A stretch of 64,000 nt of DNA from Culex pipiens pallens (taxonomy: Eukaryota > Arthropoda > Insecta > Diptera > Culicidae). A model generated the notes under the pieces. The model saw only the letters and a program-made list of their open reading frames with translations. It had not been told where the DNA came from and did not search any database. A program made the translations under genes and the position numbers. The stretch is from the NCBI RefSeq assembly GCF_016801865.2, contig NC_068939.1:153580240-153644239 (forward strand), given 5' to 3'. Below, piece by piece: positions 10,390-22,079 of this stretch (position 1 is the first letter of the stretch; the number at the start of each line of letters is the position of its first letter).

Positions 10390-11899
10390 CAGCAATTCCC
10401 CACGAAAACAGCATGATTCGAAAAAAAGTGCACCGATCAGTCTCAGTTGCGTAACATGTAGGGGAGAGTGGGGAGACTTGATCCCCTTTTTTTGTATCGC
10501 ACATAACTCTGTCAATTTCTCACAAAACTATAAACTTTTTGCATGAATTGAAAGCTTAAACATTCATCTATGTTTGGCTAATAAGGGTATTTCATCAGAT
10601 TAACTCTTCGAATCATGCCAAGCGTTTTAAAAAATATTTTAAATGGGCATTTTAAAAATGTTAGGGGTAACTTGATCCCCCTTTCAACATTTTGAAGCAA
10701 TCTTAAGCAAAATGTTGCTTATTCATACAAACTTTTAATTTTATATAAGTTACAGCAATTTCACATAAAACCTGTACGTTTGTGTTCAAAATTTAACAAG
10801 TTTAGTATGTAAAATATTGAAAAACTTAAAATATTATTTTTAGACCAAAATTAAGCATGTTTACAAAAGCTGGAAATTTTTGTTTACAAAACTTTTGAAA
10901 AAAGGTTCAAGCTGCAGTAAGTTATGTGCAACTATACTAAAACCCAGCCCAATTAATTAATCTTGAAGCTGATTCCAGTGACTGTAAAAATGCAGGGATC
11001 AAGTCTCCCTAAACGCACTTTTTTAAACAATTGATTGTAAAAATAGTATGACGATAAATTTAACATCAAATGCGTAAGGGTTTTGGAGTTGATAAGTTTA
11101 TCAAACAATTCATGTATGAAAAATATCTTTGTGAATAATTTTTGAGTGTTTTCAATACATATCAAAACAAAGAAAAAAAGATCTCTTGGAAGTTTTTTGC
11201 AGCTCGTTTCAGAAAAATGTGTGTAACTCAATCTAAACATTTTTATTTTTTTCTGTGTTTTCTACAATGAGTTTTAGTTAATTGTTTTACCCACATGCTG
11301 ACGAGATACAGGCTTGGGATTAAGTGTCCCCGGGGATCAAGTCTCCCCACTCTCCCCTATAGGTCATCGCTGAAATTTTAAAGTTATCGCAGTTTTAGTG
11401 AAAAAAGTCGTTTTTCCCCGTTTTCGTCATTTTTCCGTTTTTGCGCGCGGCGCGTCGAAAACCCCAGTTTTTATTTTCTAAAAATCATATCTCGGAATAT
11501 TGAAAACATAACTTTACCATTTTTTGATATGTTATGTGAAATTTTTCGAGGAATCCGATAAAAATAGGCATAGGCTTTTTGTCCCGAGACCTTCAAAAGA
11601 TCATTTTATGTTTTCATTTGACCTTTTCATATGTTAGGCTAGTTTTTTTTAACTTTTCTTACTATTTTTCTTTGAAAGGCCAACTTGCGTATAAAACAGC
11701 TAAAATTGCTAGAGTTATGATTTTTTGAAAAATATGGTTTTTGCAAAAATCGGCTGAGGTTGGCGTAGGTCACCCTAATGGCCAAACAAAAATATAAAAT
11801 ACGGGTCTAATTATTTTGGCCAAGGAACCCTCAGAAAAATTTTGAGCCTGATCGGAGAACTCTTTTTTCGAATCATGCTGTTTTCGCAGAGAATTGCTG
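10390..11899. mobile_element. Inverted-repeat element with about 50-bp TIRs, carrying a nested MITE
   Basis: The left arm from 10390 (CAGCAATTCCCCACGAAAAC, then AGCATGATTCGAAAAAA, ending CCGATCAG) is inverted at 11850-11899 (CTGATCGG, then TTCGAATCATGCTGTTTTCG, ending GAATTGCTG). The MITE at 10461-11357 splits it. Without that insert the element is about 610 bp. Its interior (about 11400-11850) has the phrases ATATCTCGGAATATTG and GGCCAAGGAACCCTCAG, which I recognise from mosquito repeats. No transposase ORF. No convincing target duplication was found. Confidence 0.8.
10461..11357. mobile_element. Nested TA-flanked MITE, TIR GGGGAGAGTGGGGAGACTTG
   Basis: Perfect 26-bp terminal inverted repeats: GGGGAGAGTGGGGAGACTTG plus ATCCCC at 10461-10486, and the reverse complement ending at 11357. 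TA flanks both ends (10459-10460 and 11358-11359). Two further internal copies of the motif in opposite orientation, near 10662 (GGGGTAACTTGATCCCC) and 10994 (AGGGATCAAGTCTCCCT), make a double set of inverted sites. At 897 bp with no transposase ORF it is non-autonomous. The perfect TIRs suggest it is younger than its host element. Confidence 0.94.
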
Positions 11900-13480
11900 T
11901 TTATTAAATATCTTTGTTTATTTGTATTAATTAATCAAACAAGTTATTTATGTAGTCATATAGCCGATATGAATTTGTCGTAGCATCTACAACCTTTTGA
12001 AAACTCACCAAATAAATAATGCTGTTAGGTAAGAGCGCTTCAAGACGTTGCCTTAATAAGCTGGTTAGGTCAGGGATCAAAGAGAAGTGAGTATACACAC
12101 TTCTTGGAAGCAACATTTTGTCCAGATTCTTGCCCGGAAGCAGCTCAACAAAAAAGGCAATATTCAAGGAACTGGCAGCTGAGGTCGAGTCCTAACCTCG
12201 TTTTTTTCTACCCCGGCCTGCTGCTATTGTGGGGGTGCGTCGGAATGAAAGCCGTTGTTGTTGTTGGGAAAATGGAATACTACCACATTGCTGGGATTGT
12301 TCGTGCTTGCGCGTGAAGATGGACGGGAAGACACGTTTCTGGGAGGTTAGCAGGAAAGTAAATGGAATTGGGTTACCGGTTATTCGGTGCAGTCACGATA
12401 ACCATAACGTTGAGTATTAAGGAGCAACTTTTGTGTCAGATTCTTTAGATTTTTTGGCATTTTCATTTGAAAAATTTATTTAACGAAATTCAAGAATTGT
12501 GTTTGATTCACAAACAAAAAAATATTACTTCACTTGATATTATTATAAGATTTTTAAAGTACACTTTCAGTGAATTTTAGCAGCTTTAACCAACCAAAAT
12601 CACACCACACACGCATGTCCCTCCCCCCCTCTACAGAAGCAATTAGCTCACCAGCCATATCATCAATCTTAATCAACGAATCGTGACCAAAACGGCAACA
12701 CAGCGGTCAGCATCACGAGCTTACGAGAAAATCATCTAAATCGAGCAAAAAATAAACTTCCGTCATGTTCGAACCCAGACCCAGGATTACATGAATCAGC
12801 CTGTGGCAGCTGGACAAGTGAAATTTAATTTGGCTACACTAACTGGGAAAACGTAAGCCGGCACCAAAAAAACTGTAGAAGCTAGTAACTCGTGTACTAG
12901 CTCACCTCCTCGAAAAGTTTGATCAACGGGCGAGATTGAGAGTAAAGTTAAGCACACGTCGTCCAGTGCGATAGGGCAAAGTTCGATTTTGGCCAACGAT
13001 TGCAAAAGTTAAGCCTCCCTTGGGAGTTGCACGCAGTTGTATGTAAAAGTTGGGAAATTGGGACTGACTTCGTGACAATACCAGATACTGTGGAGCGGGT
13101 CGGCTCTTAAATGAAGAGAAATCTTTGGTTTAATCACAATTTAATGGTTTAATTTTAAATTAAATGTTATGATGAATGTTTAAAAAATCAGACGAATAAA
13201 AAAACTGTGCAGAAAATCGTATCACACTTGATATTATGGCATATCGTACTATGATAAGTTTTAAATTATGAAATTTGTCTTTGTGGAAAAATAACCATTA
13301 TTTCGCTCATGCAACTCTCGATATAATTTTATTTTAATTTTCCGATCATCAAATTGACTTTTATTAAACCTCAAAATTGTATGATTTTTTTTTTTGGTCT
13401 TTTCATTAAATTAGCCTCAAAGTTGACCAGTTTTATTCTTTTAAGTGGTTTTTGGTTATTTCAATTATTGATAGTGTTGT
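11900..13480. other. Unique stretch without a recognised gene
   Basis: Mixed complexity; the most complex part is 12050-13100. Short frames on both strands (78 aa or less), no domains. AT-rich from 13130. I see nothing to annotate. Confidence 0.4.
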
Positions 13481-14200
13481 AAAAGTATGAAACTTTCAGT
13501 TCTCAGCGAATACAATCATCGTGCTCGAAATTTCTTCTCCCAATTTTCACTGTCCTTCTCTTTGTCGCGAGATTCTTAGCACCACGAATTGCCGGTCTCT
13601 ATCGCGTGTAGCGCGTGGTTGGTTTTACAGCGTGACGTCACGAGCGCACACGCACACACATTTTTGCTGAGACACACGTTCAAAAAATGTAAACAGTGCA
13701 GCCAAGCTGTCAAATTTCTAACCTAAAAACCGAGTCGGCGTAAAACCTAATACCAATCTCGCGTTCTCTCTTCGCGGTTTCCAGAAGAAAAAAGAATCTT
13801 TGGCGTGTGTGCGTGAACGAGGAAAAGAGAAGGAGTGATAGAAAAATAATGCTCTTGCTGACAAGCACGAGATAACCTAAGAGAACTCACAAGCTGTAGT
13901 GACGGTCGCTATACTTTCAGATATTTTGGTGCAGGAATCATCAAATGATAGTTTTTTCTATCACTCACTGATAACAAAAAAGTGAATTAAAACTGGTAGA
14001 TTTTAGATTTAAATTTGCTGAAGACTCCTAATACCTTTTCCAATTTTCCCATTTTTTTTTACTTTTTTTTTAACTAAAAAATTAAATTCCCAGTTTTTAA
14101 GAGGATAATTTTTGAGCTATTCTAAAGAATCGACACAATGTTCATTCAATTTTAACAATTTTCAACTGTTTTGGTTGATTTTAATGTTTAAAAACAGTTG
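13481..14200. other. Possible decayed inverted-repeat element, then AT-rich DNA
   Basis: Positions 13490-13935 are richer in GC and end in similar inverted phrases (ACTTTCAGTTCTC near 13493, and CTATACTTTCAG near 13910), with CGCGAGATTC and AATCTCGCG further in. This may be an old MITE, but the arms match poorly and I see no target duplication. A palindromic GTGACGTCAC lies at 13632-13641. Confidence 0.3.
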
Positions 14201-14208
14201 ATTTAGTT

Positions 14209-14496
14209 CAGGCCTGCCCAACCTTTTCGGCTCAATTTTCACATTTTTGATCGTCAAATTTACAATTGTTTATTTTTTCATGGTCAAAAATCAATCCGGC
14301 CCGCGGACCGGACCAAGTTTTCACTTTAAACTTACATAAAAACGACTTGCAAAAATATTTTTCAAAACTTTTATCAAAGTTATGTTCACTGGACATCTGA
14401 GAACCGATTCCATCGAAGAAACCATGAAAAAATCAACAATTGTAATTTTGACGATCAAAACTGTGAAAATTGAGCCGAAAAGGTTGGGCAGGCCTG
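14209..14496. mobile_element. hAT-type MITE with perfect 8-bp duplication ATTTAGTT
   Basis: The left end CAGGCCTGCCCAACCTTTTC and its reverse complement at the right end form arms of roughly 60 bp with few mismatches. Exact copies of ATTTAGTT lie at 14201-14208 and 14497-14504. An 8-bp duplication with CAGG-type termini is the mark of the hAT superfamily. The element is 288 bp and has no coding capacity. The centre contains GGCCCGCGGACCGGACC, a GC-rich patch unlike its AT-rich surroundings. Confidence 0.96.
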
Positions 14497-14971
14497 ATTT
14501 AGTTGATAAAATACTCTCGCTATTTCCAAGAGCCGTCATGGACGGAATGAGCAGATTCTTTGTTTCTTCTTATTTGTTGAATTTGTGTATTGCAAGCATG
14601 TTACAATTTAATCTTGCACCATTTTTTGTAAATACAAAAATATTTTAAATTATGAAAAGATGATTTTTTTTGTTCATTTGATGACATCTTGTACTTTGTT
14701 GATTTATTTAGCTACAACCAGGGTTGCGAATGAGCGAGCGAGCCAGAAGCCGTGCTCGCTCATTCATGAGCATGAGGACTTAACAGGTAGCTCGTGCTCG
14801 CTCATGTTCATCGCATGCGGTCGCGCTCAGTGAGCGCTCATCAGCAAATCAGGTAGATTTTTAGCATTGTTGATGAATCTGGCACAGGCCAATTGGATTG
14901 CCACTTTTAAAGATAATTTCATCGCGAAAAAGGGACATGAACTCATCAAAGTTACATTGGTAATTTTATCT

Positions 14972-15147
14972 TGGTTAACCGCGGTAAATTTTCATGAAAT
15001 CATTCGTTGGCGTCGAACTATCAAACATTGATCGCGGTGGATACTTTTCTACCCCAGTTTTTTGTGTGATCAATGTGGTAATGGTAAATGCTTTGGTGGA
15101 TTTTTGTTAATTCGAAATATTTCAAGAAAATTTACCGCGGTTAACCA
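14972..15147. mobile_element. Small inverted-repeat element inside the hAT element
   Basis: TTGGTTAACCGCGGTAAATT near 14973 is inverted as AATTTACCGCGGTTAACCAA ending near 15147. The arms continue as TTCATGAAAT and ATTTCAAGAA. The element is about 176 bp with a GC-poor centre. Flanking ATC on both sides could be a 3-bp duplication but is too short to rely on. Confidence 0.7.
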
Positions 15148-15284
15148 AATCAAATTAACAATGAAACTTTAATGTTGTCAGCCTATATTTTTTTTCAGAG
15201 TTTGATAATTTAGAAAACTAGTTTTGATTAAATTCTCGATAAATGAAAAATTGTTGACTTGCAATTAAGGTGTCTTAATTTGCT

Positions 15285-15575
15285 AAGAATCCCAGACACT
15301 CTTTTTAGCTTATTTCACTTTCAAATTTAGAGTCAAAGAACGGAATTTTTAGGTCTTAAATAAGCTGTAAATAGGATGGTAATCGAATTTTTTTATATTA
15401 AAACATGTTTTTACTTGTGAGCACGCTCATTTCTCATTTATTGATTTGGATCGACTCCAGCATATAAATAAGATAATTGATGTGAAAATTATCTAAGACA
15501 TAGATTTGACATTTATTGCATGCAAAATTATTTACAAATAATTGACTAAACAAGATGAGGTGCCCAGGAATTAAC
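15285..15575 (-). repeat. Decayed CCGGAC-type MITE remnant inside the hAT element
   Basis: CCCAGACACT, TTTTTAGGTCTTAAATAAGC and, at 15538-15570, ACAAATAATTGACTAAACAA followed by GATGAGGTGCCC follow the order of the elements at 8637-9254 and 54765-55411, with many mismatches and most CCGGAC sites lost. The same orientation as the 8637 copy is implied. Confidence 0.65.
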
Positions 15576-15704
15576 ACATGATTTAACGTATTACCAAGAA
15601 AACATATTTAAGTTCCTTAAAAGATACTTTTCAGCTTTATTAAATAGTTCACTTTCACGTGTCACTCTTTTATCAACTTTTTTTTATTAATCGAATTATT
15701 TCTA

Positions 15705-15916
15705 CACAGTAAAAAAAGTGTACATTTGGAAGGTGTAATTTTGTAAGGTTGAATATTACCTCTTGAATGTTATAATTTTACCTCGATTTAGACTGAAAAA
15801 GTTGCATTACACCAGAAAAGTGGTAAAATTACACATTTTCAGAAGTAAAATTACGCATTTTTCAAACATAAAAGACGTACTTCCCAGCTGTAATAATTCT
15901 ATGGTTTTTTACTGTG
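15705..15916. mobile_element. TA-flanked MITE, TIR CACAGTAAAAAA
   Basis: CACAGTAAAAAAAG at the left and GGTTTTTTACTGTG at the right, with TA at 15703-15704 and 15917-15918. The 212-bp interior carries repeated GTAATTTT / AAAATTAC phrases that can pair across the element. It is nested in the hAT element 14719-16279. Confidence 0.85.
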
Positions 15917-16279
15917 TACAGATCTTAACCCCTTAACTCTGACTCCAAAACAAGTTTCAAAACAGAAAATATGACAAATAACTTCATCCAATATTATTAA
16001 GATTAGCCTATTCAAGCCTCCATTTAAAAAAACAACCTCGAAGCTCTGCTAAAAAAAAAAGTTATTATCGTTTACCCGTTACAGGTAAAAAAATATCGCT
16101 CATTTTGCTCAATGAGCAAAAATGAGCACGAGCGCGAGCAATGAGCATTTTCGCTCATAAAATAAATGAGCAAAAAACGAGCACGAGCAAACGTGAGTTA
16201 GCTCGCGTCGCGCTCCTCCTCACGAATGAGCGAAAAATGCTCGCTCATGAGCGGATGAGCGCTCAAAATCGCAACACTG

Positions 16280-17960
16280 GCTACAACAATAGGCTTATTT
16301 AACATCCATATAGCAAAAAAATTTAAATCAGTTGGAATAAACATTGATTTTAATATGTAGCCATATTTTTTGTAACAAACACATGAAATTCCAAATATAT
16401 AACAAGAATGACCTTTTCATGACATTAATCTTTTTAGAAGCCGCTTATAGAATTGTTGTTGAATTAGATTTTTTTATTACAATATTCAAAATTTGTAACC
16501 ACGGTTATTAATAAAAAATATGTTACGTAAATGACTCCTAATAATTGATTCAAAAAATATTGATTTTCAATCGTCGCAGTGTTTGTAGAATTTTTCAAAC
16601 TACAGAAAGAAAACGGGTTTTTCTTCGATTTCTTATAATATGATATTATAACTAACAATAAGATATTGAAATCGATTTCAGAACTGGATCTTTGACCACT
16701 TGGGAGCCAATCCAAACACAGTCTCCCACAGGACTTGACTTGGAACTCCAGCGCCATCGTCCTCCTATCACTTCCTGATCGGCTTTAGTCACGCTTCATG
16801 TTTCACTAGCCTGGCGCCAGTTCCGCTCACAACTTTTCCAAAGTCTTCTTCTCCCTCCTGCTCCCGTCAATGAATGAAAATTCACCCCCTTTTTCCCGTC
16901 TGCTTTGAATGTCACAGGGAGCCGAGCAAAATCGGATTGACTGTACAGAACAGAACGGAGTTTCCCCCCGGTTTGGTTCGTTGAACGCTCCAGTGGCGCT
17001 GGAATTTACTGCCACGCCGGTGGCGTGGTGTTGGCAGTTCGAGTTCACTTCATCTGGAGATATTGATACTTCACATTGCTGTAGAGTGTTTTTTACCGTT
17101 GCAGAACAGTGTCTCGTCGTTTGAGGTTTTAATCCGGAAGGAATGAAGTCGTGCTTCTTCTTTTTTTGTTCTCGTTGATGACTAATTGGATTCCCATTTT
17201 GGTTACAAGGAATCTGGAAATTAGCAACTTCTTGTAATGCATGAGCAAATCTTACTGCCTTTAAGTAGATTAGTACAATTCTCTGTCACTAAGCTAATCA
17301 AAGCATTCTCGTAATCCAACTCATTACATAGTCTGACATTTACCAACTTTGAGCACTCCAGGAAGCTTACCTTGAAACGTCCTCAACTGAAATAGAATTA
17401 CAAAAGCAGCATTTTTTCAACTCCTAACTACAAAATCGCACACGTAACCGAGAACTAATCCAATAACGAGCAGCCAGCGTAAAGACACGAACCCGATTAC
17501 AAGTGCGCGCAGGAGGACGACGACAAAGTTGAGACATCGTCGGTTGGCGTGTCCTAGAGGTCGTCCCAGTCACGGCAGAGGTTCACCTTGTTGGCCGGCA
17601 CTCCTTTGGCGAGAGAGGTTTATAGCTTTTTTTTTCTTACTTTTTTTGTTTTAACTAGAGCAGGTTGCAAACCAGTCACAGGCAGACAGGTGTAATTATG
17701 ATACCGCCTTGATTCACGCGACGGCGACGTCGGCGAAGACACTGTGTGCATGTGGTAACGGGAGAGAGAGCTATTCGGTTTCGAAAAAGAGTTGCGTAAT
17801 GAAACTTGAACATTCTTGACTGTTTCTCTTTGTAATAGGGCTTGTGTTTGTCTCAACTAACTTTTAATTGCATGTTGATTTTAATCTATGATATGATAAA
17901 AATACACATTTTCTATTTAAAATGGAAAAGGAAACAAAATCAATCACAATTTTAAACATT
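16280..17960. other. Unique stretch without a recognised gene
   Basis: Positions 16740-17870 are more GC-rich and complex than the flanks. There are short frames only. On the minus strand 17614-17552 reads as an 18-20 residue open stretch ending in a stop, but no acceptor site precedes it. Nothing else is supported. Confidence 0.4.
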
Positions 17961-19830
17961 TTGCAATGCACAGTGTTCGGAATGGCAAAATTAAGTGGAA
18001 TAAATTGATAACTCCTAGACGTTCTAGCCAAATGGTGTCTTGGGAATAGTTGATGTACTTGATAAAGGCTATCTTTTGAAGTTATTGATATACAAGGTGA
18101 CGACCTTCCAGAGTGTCAACCAAAAACTAACTTTGTTATATGACGTTGTAGGGCTTTGGTGTCTTCGGCAAAAATGTAGAGGAGAAAATTTCACGAAAGT
18201 TTGTCGAAGGCGCCAAATTAGTAGCTCTTAATCTACTCGAGATATACGCCATTTTTGCAAAAATTGTCCAAAAATGCACATTTTTGGTGATAACTCAAAA
18301 TGTTAGCATTTTAGCGGCCTACTATGTTCTGAAGAGTTGTTTATGACATAAAATTACACATCTTTGCCGAAGACAGCAAAATGTTTTAAGCCTTTATTGA
18401 GGAGTTATAACCATTTTTAAGTGATTTGAGCCTATTTTCAAGTTGCTATGTTTTCAAAATGGCGCATTTTGGCGCAAAACCGAACAATGCACCTGAAAGT
18501 ACACACTTTCAACTACATTTCCTGAAAATATCTCCTTATCTATTCGAGTCTATTTTTAGATATCTCGATTTGAATTTGACGGCATAAGACATTAATTTGC
18601 ATCATTTGTTGTTCAATACAAGTCTCCATACAATGGTCATACAAAATGGGTATGGAAATGTTTCAAATTATATACCTTGAGAAGAAATTTTCTGATCGAT
18701 TTGGTGTCTTCGGCAAAGTTGTAGGTTCAGACTACTCGTTATGGTACAATTCCAGATAAATGATTTTTTTGAAATTTTGTTAATGTTTTTTTTTTGAAAA
18801 TGTCGAAAAACGGACAAAATAAAAAAAAACACATTTTCAAAACCCGAAATGAATTTGCTCTCGAAAAGATCCTGACATTTTTTTGATACAAATTTAATTT
18901 ATTGTACTTTTTTCATGTTATGCGTTTTCAAATTATTTTTTTATTAGCATTTTAAAAATACTTCTTGGAAAAAAACACCCTCGGAAAAAATATATTTGGA
19001 GAAAATTGCCTACAGTTTTCTCTCTGAGTCTTTTGAAAATTGGACAGTTTGTTTTAAAGATATATTTGCAGAAAGAATTCGAGTCGATGAAAATTAGTTT
19101 TTAAGGGTCATTAACCTGTAATTTCCAACTGACGATATCACAGGAAATTATTGGTTCAATTTTCCTAGTCAAAAAATTAAACTTTTGTGTCATTGTTCTT
19201 TACATTAGATTTTTAAAACATGGTCCAAAATATGAAATTAGAAAAAATATCTATTTGTAGACCTTTTCGAAAGTTACGCTTGATAAAAAAAATTTTAACA
19301 TTTTTTTTAAACCAATCGTAACTTTCGACATAGATAATTTTCCTCATTTAATATTTTGGACCTTATTTTAAAATCAATTGAAAAGATCGGAAAATTTTTC
19401 ACATTGAAAATCGAATCAACAGGTTGAAGTCTCAATAAAAAATTGTAGGAAATTTTCTCTGTTTTTTAATGTTCACTGAGGGGTGGCTATCCTTCATATA
19501 GTGAAAAATATTGATATTTTCCGAAAATTATAACTCAGAAGTCACTGTAAAAAATTCGGTGAAGTAATTTTCGATTGCAAATTTGATTTAGCTTTTCAAT
19601 AGTAGTTTATGCAACAAGTGGCAAAAAAAAATCTTTTTTGCACGAGTCGTACATTTATCCAACGAGGTTCACCGAGTATTACTTTTTGAAACAAGTGCTG
19701 AAAAGTTCAACTTTTCAGCATCCATTTGAGTCGTGAAAAAAAGTTTTAAAAAAGATATGAGATTTTTTTAGAGTATTACTATTTTTTCAACATCTCAAGA
19801 TATACATTTACAAAAAGATTCAACATTGCT
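17960..19830 (+). repeat. Long interspersed repeat family H, decayed
   Basis: Phrases such as ATTTGGTGTCTTCGGCAAAG, TTGTAGGTTCAGACTAC, GATTGCAAATTTGATTT and GTGATAACTCAAAATG recur, diverged, at 2525-2660, 44540-44990 and 60340-61540. No TIRs or ORFs are visible and the ends are approximate. I recognise this type from mosquito genomes but cannot place it in a superfamily. A copy of the hairpin repeat is inserted at 19602-19736. Confidence 0.55.
19602..19736 (-). repeat. Partial copy of hairpin repeat family A
   Basis: On the minus strand it carries TTTTCAGCACTTG, TTGGATAAATGTACGACTCG and the terminal TTGCATAAACTACTATT in the reverse order of the complete elements at 46441-46870 and 60571-60999. 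About 290 bp of the middle and left part are missing. Confidence 0.75.
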
Positions 19831-19867
19831 TCAAAATGTATGGACAAAGTATCATCCAAATCAAATA

Positions 19868-20245
19868 AAGCCGTTGCAGATATTTTTTGAAGTTTATGTC
19901 CTTCGGCTCTGACCAAAGTCGACGGTAGGGGAGCAAAAAAATGAAAAAATAAAATAAAATTACAAGCCTAGGTTTCAACATAAAAAAGTGTTTTTTGTCC
20001 AATCATTAGTTTTCAAAATATCGATGTATTGACGAACATTTTTTTTGTTGGACTGTACATTGGTATTTCATGAAAAATCATGATTATTAACGCAGGAAAA
20101 TGCATTTCAACTGTTTTCGGTTAAATAAACTTTAATTTTCATTAAAATTTTGAAGTTTTTCGATTTTTTTTGCTCCCTATTTATTTAGGCCGACTTTGAA
20201 GGGTGGGAGGGTGACATGAACTTTGAAAAATATTCCCAACGGCTT
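19868..20245. mobile_element. Foldback element of family E (AAGCCGTTGCAGATA arms)
   Basis: The left arm (AAGCCGTTGCAGATATTTTT, AAGTTTATGTC, GTAGGGGAGCAAAAAAA) is inverted in the right arm (TTTTTTTGCTCCC, GACATGAAC, ATATTCCCAACGGCTT), giving arms of about 85 bp in a 378-bp element. Single arms of the same family lie at 36020-36865 (interrupted) and 63910-64000. No ORF. Confidence 0.72.
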
Positions 20246-20680
20246 AAAACAAATTTAAAATTCTCGAAATAATTTGTGAAAACCTTGAGAACTACACTAT
20301 AGTAAGTTTTATGCATTAATTTTGACTATCATATGTGGAATAAGTGGTTTACAAATAAAACATAACATAAAAAATACGTTTCTAACGTTCCGGATTTCCG
20401 GTAGGTCTCAAGGCCATAACATTTATATGTGTTGTTAAAGTTTAAAAAAAAGTTATCAAATGCATTCCTGAGCGACCTGATTGCTTCAAATTTGCCGTTC
20501 TCAAAAAAGTTGTAGCATGTTTTCGACTGCCAATGCCAATCAAAGATCAAATCTCAAGGGAACAATACTTGTTCAATAACAGGATTTTTGGCGATTTTCT
20601 TATTTTTGAGTTCAAAAATGACCCCAATATACAGTCGACTCTCTGGTTGTCAATATCCACACACTAAATCAGGGACGCAA

Positions 20681-22079
20681 TACTCGGTAAAAAATTACTG
20701 AAATTACTCTGTAAAAATCAAAATTTACTGAGCTGTCAGCAAGGGTCCTGATTGCTCAAAATCAACCACTCCATTCGCGAGCACAAATAGCAGGCGACAC
20801 GATACTGCCCTGATGAATTCCTACTGTTTGTCACTTTGAAACCATTCGCTCCCGAACACTCTCTTTTTTACTCTCCTTCTCTCTCCGATCGGCTCAGTCT
20901 CCGAACGGCTCAGGCAGGCCGAACGTCGCCGATCACTCTGAACTGAAAACATTTTTTCTCTGATGCGCTTCGTTATACTCATTGATTTGGGTTGCCTAAA
21001 ATCAATGTTATCAATTAAATTGTGCATTTATTTTGATTTCATAACATTAAAGACACCATTCAAAGAAACATCCACCAAGAAAAAATCAAATTGATGGCAA
21101 ACTGAGGGCGGGAAAACAAAAAATACTGCAGCGCTGGCGTTTTGTGAGAATGGCTCTTCGCTGAGCATGGTAGTGTGTGAGTGTCGTCGAGCGACGGAGT
21201 AGGCAAAATATTTCACGATGTATTTGTTCGCTGAGTGAACAGTTTGGGCCACTCGCTGACTGCTTGCGAGTATCATTCGCTCATGAATGCTAGCGGGTTA
21301 GAATAGGCGACGAATGGATAGGCGATGAGTGAGTGGTTTCTGTTAATTGAACCGAAAATCAGGACCCTTGGCTGTCAGTTGAATTTAGGAAATATACTGA
21401 ACTACGGTAAAAAAAAATCGCTGAAAGTACCGTACTTCAGTACTTATTTCACTGAGCTACTCAGTAAACCCTAGTTTCCGGTAAATTATTGGTACTCGGT
21501 AATTTAATTACCGAGTACTCAGCTAATATCCTTGTGTTTTACTGAAAGCTCAGTAAAGTTTTACCGAGTCTCTCAGTTGAAACTTATGTCATTTTGTAGC
21601 TGTCATTTTTTTCATTTGGTCGCTGTTGTCGGACATTTCTCTGAGTTTCTTTTTATTTGAGAAAATTAAATTATTTACTATTTAGAATAATCATTTTTCT
21701 TGCAGCTCACGTCGAAGCTTCATGATCCGTTTTAGCAGGAGCTGGTTTATGTCGTCATTTTTGCTATTGTTTAATAATCAAGAAAAAATAAGTTGTGATG
21801 TTATTGTGAATGCACATAGGTATTGTTTGTGAATAAATTTTTTCATCTTTTTGAATAAATAAAAGGAAAATAAATTCAATCCATAAAAAGCATTAACGTA
21901 AGCACCGTAAAAATTCAGAATATGTACCGAGTAACCGGTAATTTTTTACCGAGGTCCTCTGTAAAAGCTCAAACCAGCTGTCAGATTCGCGTTTACTGAG
22001 CTCTCGGTAGTTTAAACTTTTACCGAGCTGAGTACCGAGCACTCGGCTGTTGAGATTTCGGTAAAAAATTTACCGAGTA
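20681..22079. mobile_element. Inverted-repeat element, TIR TACTCGGTAAAAAATTAC, middle level of nest
   Basis: The left end TACTCGGTAAAAAATTACTG is inverted at the right (CGGTAAAAAATTTACCGAGTA). Inside, TACCGAGTAC, CTCAGTAAA and related phrases recur many times in both orientations (20681-20740, 21380-21580, 21890-22079), so both ends can fold extensively. The middle (21600-21890) is non-repetitive and has a splice-acceptor-like tract (CATTTTTCTTGCAG near 21692-21705) and AATAAA motifs. A hAT MITE is inserted at 20740. Boundaries are good to a few bases; no target duplication was resolved. Confidence 0.78.
20740..21370. mobile_element. hAT-type MITE with 8-bp duplication GCTGTCAG, innermost level
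   Basis: Identical 14-bp termini (CAAGGGTCCTGATT and its complement) and an exact 8-bp duplication GCTGTCAG at 20732-20739 and 21371-21378. Multiple ATTCGC/GCGAATG motifs occur near both ends, comparable to subterminal binding sites in hAT elements. The 631-bp element has a GC-richer interior with 68- and 82-aa minus-strand frames that have no recognisable domain. Confidence 0.96.

Larger units (their letters stand above)
14719..16279. mobile_element. hAT-type element with 8-bp duplication GCTACAAC and subterminal TGAGC clusters
   Basis: Ends CAGGGTTGCGA and TCGCAACACTG are inverted, and GCTACAAC is exactly duplicated at 14711-14718 and 16280-16287. For about 120-190 bp inside each end the sequence is dominated by TGAGC/GCTCA motifs in both orientations, often as GAGCGAGC or GCTCATGAGC. 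Such subterminal arrays are transposase-binding sites in characterised hAT elements. The 1561-bp element has no transposase ORF, and its interior has been colonised by three other repeats (14972-15147, 15285-15575, 15705-15916). Outside this element, the hAT at 20740-21370 is also rich in ATTCGC-type repeats. Confidence 0.95.

Noticed and set aside
13490..13935. Complete MITE
   Set aside because: The end phrases are only loosely inverted and no target duplication is visible.
17552..17620. Minus-strand terminal exon with an 18-residue open stretch ending in a stop
   Set aside because: A stop codon and an A-rich run precede it and no acceptor site is visible, so it is most likely chance.
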